DNA of 64,000 nt from Clostridiales bacterium FE2011. Lineage in GTDB: Bacteria > Bacillota > Clostridia > Christensenellales > Aristaeellaceae. The notes under the pieces were generated by a model. The model ran no database searches. It was not told the DNA's origin and worked only from the letters and a program-made list of their open reading frames with translations. Within the stretch, counting starts at the first letter, position 1. Each line of letters opens with the position of its first letter. The DNA lies in NCBI GenBank assembly GCA_017569305.1, contig CP069418.1, positions 2,914,001 to 2,978,000 of the forward strand, given 5' to 3'. Below, one piece after another: positions 60,971 to 64,000 of the stretch. Both the position numbers and the translations under genes were made by a program.

Positions 60971-62158
60971 ATGAATGAAAACAAGATGAGCGTTGGCGCT
61001 TTTTTCCAGAAATACACCATGGTAATCGCACTGGTGGTTGTGGTGATCTTCTTCGCCATTGCTACGGGCGGCGGCTCCCTCAAGCCCGGCAGTATCAACA
61101 ACCTGATCTCCCAGAACGGTTATGTGTTCGTACTGGCAGCCGGTATGCTGCTGTGTATCCTGACCGGTGGTAATATCGACCTGTCTGTTGGCTCTGTGGT
61201 CTGTTTTGCTGCGGCTGTCGGCTGCGTGCTGATGGACAACAAGGTGAACATGTGGATCGCTGTGATTGCTATGCTGGGCATCGGCCTTGCGATCGGTACT
61301 TTCCAGGGCTTCTGGATTGCTAAACTGCATGTGCCGGCATTCATTGCCACCCTGTCCGGTATGTACGCATTCCGCGGCCTGTCCAATGTGGTGCTGCAGG
61401 GATACCGGGTGGATATCACCAACAGTACTTTCCTGTTCCTCTTCGGCAGCGGCCGGACAAGCTATATTCCGGACTTTATCAAGCAAATGACGGGTTCGGA
61501 AAGCAGCCTGAACCTGACCTGTCTGATCTTTGGCATTGCAGCCACAGTGATCTATATCCTGATGACTGTCAGGAAGATCCTGGTTCAGAAGAAACTGAAC
61601 ATCCATCAGTCCATCATTGGACAGAGCATCACGACCCTTCTTATCTCTGCCGTGATTCTTTTCCTGACCTGGCAGATGGCAAGCTACAGAGGCATTCCCA
61701 TGGTGCTGATCTGGATTGCCCTGGTGCTTGGGATTTACCAGTACATTACGACCAAGACAGCTATGGGACGTCATCTCTACGCGGTCGGCGGCAATGAGAA
61801 GGCAACGGCTCTGTCCGGCGTCAAGACCCGGAACGTGTATTGGTTCGCTTATGCCAGCATCGGCCTGATGGCCGGTCTGGCCGGTATCCTGACTGCGGCC
61901 CGTGCCAAGGGTATTGACCCCACCTACGGTGAAGGCTATGAAATGGACGCTATCGCATCCTGCTTCATCGGTGGTGCTTCCGCATACGGCGGTGTCGGCA
62001 AGGTATCCGGTATGATTATCGGTGCTGTGCTGATGGGCGTTATCAACCAGGGCATGAATATGGTCGGCGTGGACTCCAACTACCAGAAGGTTGTTAAAGG
62101 ACTCGTGCTGCTGCTGGCGGTTGTCTTCGACGTGCTGTCCAAGCGGCAGAAGCGGTAA
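60971..62158 (+). CDS. ChvE/Xyl-type importer permease 1 (GguB/XylH-like)
   Basis: A 395-residue permease, the XylH/GguB length, with about ten to twelve membrane segments. Landmarks are LCILTGGNIDLSVGSVVCFAAAVG near 56-79, KLHVPAFIATLSGMYAFRGLSNVVLQGY near 117-144, and YAVGGNEKATALSGVKTRNVYWFAY near 270-294. The C-terminus ends in VVFDVLSKRQKR. It is clearly paralogous to the next gene (similar in length, order and motifs), which indicates tandem duplication. GGGAAGGGG lies upstream of the ATG. Confidence 0.9.
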   Translation: MNENKMSVGAFFQKYTMVIALVVVVIFFAIATGGGSLKPGSINNLISQNGYVFVLAAGMLLCILTGGNIDLSVGSVVCFAAAVGCVLMDNKVNMWIAVIAMLGIGLAIGTFQGFWIAKLHVPAFIATLSGMYAFRGLSNVVLQGYRVDITNSTFLFLFGSGRTSYIPDFIKQMTGSESSLNLTCLIFGIAATVIYILMTVRKILVQKKLNIHQSIIGQSITTLLISAVILFLTWQMASYRGIPMVLIWIALVLGIYQYITTKTAMGRHLYAVGGNEKATALSGVKTRNVYWFAYASIGLMAGLAGILTAARAKGIDPTYGEGYEMDAIASCFIGGASAYGGVGKVSGMIIGAVLMGVINQGMNMVGVDSNYQKVVKGLVLLLAVVFDVLSKRQKR

Positions 62159-62179
62159 GGAAAGGAGGATGGCAAGAAA

Positions 62180-63379
62180 ATGGAAGGAAAAGTTATCAAT
62201 CAATCCAATATCAGAAAAGCTGACCCGGTTTCCATGCTGAAAAAGAATGCCATGCTCATCATCCTGATCCTGGTGTTTATTTTCTTCACAATTATGACGA
62301 ACGGCCGGATGTTCAAACCGACCAGCTTCGCCTCCCTGATTAACCAGAACGCTTATGTTTACATCCTCGGCTGCGGTATGCTGATGTGCATGCTTACCGG
62401 CGGTAACATCGACCTGAGCTGCGGTGCGTTTGTCTGCCTGCTGGGTGCTATCGGCGGTATGATGATGGTCATCTGGGGATGGAGCACGGGAGTGTCCCTG
62501 GTAGCCATGCTGCTGGTCGGTATCATCTACGGATGCGGCCTGGGCGCCCTGATTGCTTATGTGCGTGTACCCCCGTGGATCGCGACTCTGGCCGGTTACC
62601 TGGCTTTCCGCGGCCTGGGAACTTCTATTCTCAGCGTATCCATTACGAATTCGATTTCCTTCAAGGATAAGCCTGATTTCCTGAACATCTTCTCCGGTGT
62701 GCTGTTCAAAACACCTGAAGGTCAGTTGAACGTGCCGTGCATGATTGTGGGCATCGTTGCCGCGCTGCTGGTTGTGCTTCTGATTTTCAAAAACAGGCTG
62801 ACGCGGCTGAAGAAAGGTTATGAAGTTGACACGATCGGTATGGACATCGTCAAGAGCGTGCTGGGCGCTGCTGTGATCCTGCTGGTTATGTTCAAACTGG
62901 CTTATGCCGGCGGTATTCCGACGGTTCTTCTGTGGGTTGCTGCGGTGGTTCTGTTCTACGCTTTCATTACGAGCAAGACCACGATCGGCCGTCACTTCTA
63001 TGTGGTGGGCGGCAATATCGAAGCGGCCCGCCTGTCCGGTGTAAACACCAAGAAGATCATGTTCATCGCTTACCTGAACATGGCAATCCTGACAGCAATC
63101 TCCGCTATGACGGTTGTTTCCCGGTATACCGCGGCAAACGCTGACGCCGGAAAGAACTTCGAAATGGATGCCATCTCCGCCTGCGTTGTGGGCGGCGTAT
63201 CTGCCAGCGGCGGAGCCGGATCCGTGCTGGGCATGGTGATCGGCGCTACTCTGATTGGCGTGATCAACCTGGGCATGTTCCAGATCAATCTGGACGCGAA
63301 CTATCAGCGTGTGGTCAAGGGCTTCGTGCTGCTGGCTGCCGTGGTGTTTGACATCCTGTCCAAGAAAAAGCAGCGCTGA
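62180..63379 (+). CDS. ChvE/Xyl-type importer permease 2 (paralogue)
   Basis: A 399-residue permease with the same landmarks as its neighbour: LMCMLTGGNIDLSCGAFVCLLGAIGG, RVPPWIATLAGYLAFRGLGTSIL, and YVVGGNIEAARLSGVNTKKIMFIAY. The C-terminus is VVFDILSKKKQR. GguB/XylH permeases normally act as homodimers, so two diverged copies with one ATPase and one binding protein suggest a heterodimeric channel or two alternative channels. An AAAGGAGG site precedes the ATG. It is the last gene of the operon, with a strong terminator after it. Confidence 0.9.
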   Translation: MEGKVINQSNIRKADPVSMLKKNAMLIILILVFIFFTIMTNGRMFKPTSFASLINQNAYVYILGCGMLMCMLTGGNIDLSCGAFVCLLGAIGGMMMVIWGWSTGVSLVAMLLVGIIYGCGLGALIAYVRVPPWIATLAGYLAFRGLGTSILSVSITNSISFKDKPDFLNIFSGVLFKTPEGQLNVPCMIVGIVAALLVVLLIFKNRLTRLKKGYEVDTIGMDIVKSVLGAAVILLVMFKLAYAGGIPTVLLWVAAVVLFYAFITSKTTIGRHFYVVGGNIEAARLSGVNTKKIMFIAYLNMAILTAISAMTVVSRYTAANADAGKNFEMDAISACVVGGVSASGGAGSVLGMVIGATLIGVINLGMFQINLDANYQRVVKGFVLLAAVVFDILSKKKQR

Positions 63380-63395
63380 TAAAGGTACTGTTTCA

Positions 63396-63426
63396 ACGGA
63401 AGAGCGGAAGCTCTTCCGTTTTTTGT
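63396..63426 (+). terminator. Intrinsic terminator
   Basis: 10-bp perfect stem (63396-63405 with 63410-63419), GGAA loop, six Ts. Confidence 0.93.
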
Positions 63427-63487
63427 TGCTTTTTTCGTCGCGATGACATATGCTTGTTAAAGAACAAAGCCTTGCAGAGGTGACAAC

Positions 63488-64000
63488 ATGAGTATGATAT
63501 GCAGACAATGCGGTAAAACCATTGAGAATGAAGAAGCAGCCTTCTGCCCGTACTGCGGAACAAAACTGGCAGCGGGAAAAGCTCCTGAGACTGTGAATGA
63601 GGAAGCGGAAAAGTGGATCCGTAAAGCACGGGCAATCAACAGTTATCCGGAAAAGAAGAAGATCCTGCTGAAAGGCCTGGAGGCATGTCCGGGAGATCGT
63701 GATATTGAGTGGGAACTCCTTTATATCGGAGAGGAAGGACCGAAAAAAGGCTGGGCGCTTGACTTTTCGATCATCAAATGCTGGGTGCTGGAATTATATC
63801 GCAAGCCTGGAGAATTCTCCGAGGAAAAGCGGAACAGCATGAGATCCCAGCTGTTTGAGGCACCGCAGCTGGTCAGCTGCCTGCAGAAGTTTGAGGATCC
63901 TAAACAAAAGCAGCAGGAATACCTGCTGCGGCTTTGCCGTGAGTATACGGAAATCTTCCTGGAGGGCGATAGCCAGGTCATGGGAAAGCTGTTTGGTTTT
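63488..64000 (+). CDS. Zinc-ribbon protein, N-terminal part (runs off the window)
   Basis: An open frame of 171 codons with no stop before the window ends. The N-terminus has a zinc ribbon: C5-x2-C8 (MICRQCGKTIE) and C20-x2-C23 (AFCPYCGTKL). A charged, helix-rich region follows (WIRKARAINSYPEKKKILLKGLEACPGDRDIEWELLYIG, TPR-like in spacing) and then further helical sequence. The start at 63488 lies behind GCAGAGGTGAC. Such zinc-ribbon proteins in Clostridia often carry repeats or membrane segments further on, which are not visible here. Function unknown. Confidence 0.75.
   Translation, partial: MSMICRQCGKTIENEEAAFCPYCGTKLAAGKAPETVNEEAEKWIRKARAINSYPEKKKILLKGLEACPGDRDIEWELLYIGEEGPKKGWALDFSIIKCWVLELYRKPGEFSEEKRNSMRSQLFEAPQLVSCLQKFEDPKQKQQEYLLRLCREYTEIFLEGDSQVMGKLFGF

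Overview
The window (64 kb, moderately GC-rich, no transposase, no CRISPR, no rRNA) looks like chromosome of an anaerobic, sugar-fermenting Clostridia-type bacterium from a gut or rumen habitat. The basis is the electron-bifurcating [FeFe] hydrogenase genes, indolepyruvate:ferredoxin oxidoreductase, DegV, ComEB-type dCMP deaminase, Firmicutes-type promoters and ribosome binding sites, and many ABC sugar importers and glycan-active enzymes. I cannot fix the genus from sequence alone. Almost everything is transcribed rightward; only a diacylglycerol-kinase-like gene (4708-5595) and an O-antigen-ligase-like gene (17255-18613) point left.

Layout. 1-492: end of an RluA-type pseudouridine synthase. 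617-4642: AMP-forming acyl/aryl-CoA ligase with iorA and iorB. 5897-9598: heterodimeric ABC exporter behind a palindromic promoter. 10002-15749: xpt and a BMP-type nucleoside ABC importer (purine salvage). 15899-18613: DegV, a peptidoglycan-binding membrane protein, and a polymerase/ligase-like membrane protein. 18737-23325: CUT1 sugar importer. 23429-24160: secreted protein of unknown function. 24271-24423: initiator and elongator tRNA-Met followed by a patch of tRNA-derived repeats. 24827-26088: dCMP deaminase and a DUF6062-like protein. 26137-35177: an unusual cluster that combines signalling-type proteins (two DRTGG proteins, two ATP-binding GHKL proteins, a PHP phosphoesterase) with a putative sensory [FeFe]-hydrogenase and the catalytic bifurcating hydrogenase HydC-HydB-HydA. 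35410-43734: TetR regulator, ABC exporter pair, pectin-acetylesterase-like esterase and GH2 glycosidase. 43799-48423: FRG protein, LTD-CotH protein, CE2-like esterase, HAD hydrolase. 48681-63379: three further CUT2-type sugar importers (one unassigned, one mgl galactose type, one ChvE/XylFGH type with two permeases). 63488-end: start of a zinc-ribbon protein.

Four SBP-led importers share one design: a binding-protein gene, then a strong hairpin terminator, then the ATPase and permease genes. This should give excess binding protein over membrane complex. Several promoters have their -35 box inside one arm of a hairpin or palindrome.

The signals least explained by ordinary annotation are: (i) about 17 short arrays, all with exactly 7-nt periodicity but several different unit sequences, scattered between genes and once inside a coding sequence; (ii) a four-helix-bundle protein gene inside the hydrogenase cluster bracketed by oppositely oriented copies of such arrays; (iii) a two-copy intergenic element (9640-9745 and 15764-15866) with conserved unpaired cores and stems that differ in sequence but keep pairing; (iv) an inverted copy of the 3' half of tRNA-Met followed by tandem T-arm-like repeats; (v) three tandem 20-bp palindromic units ahead of a sugar-importer operon.
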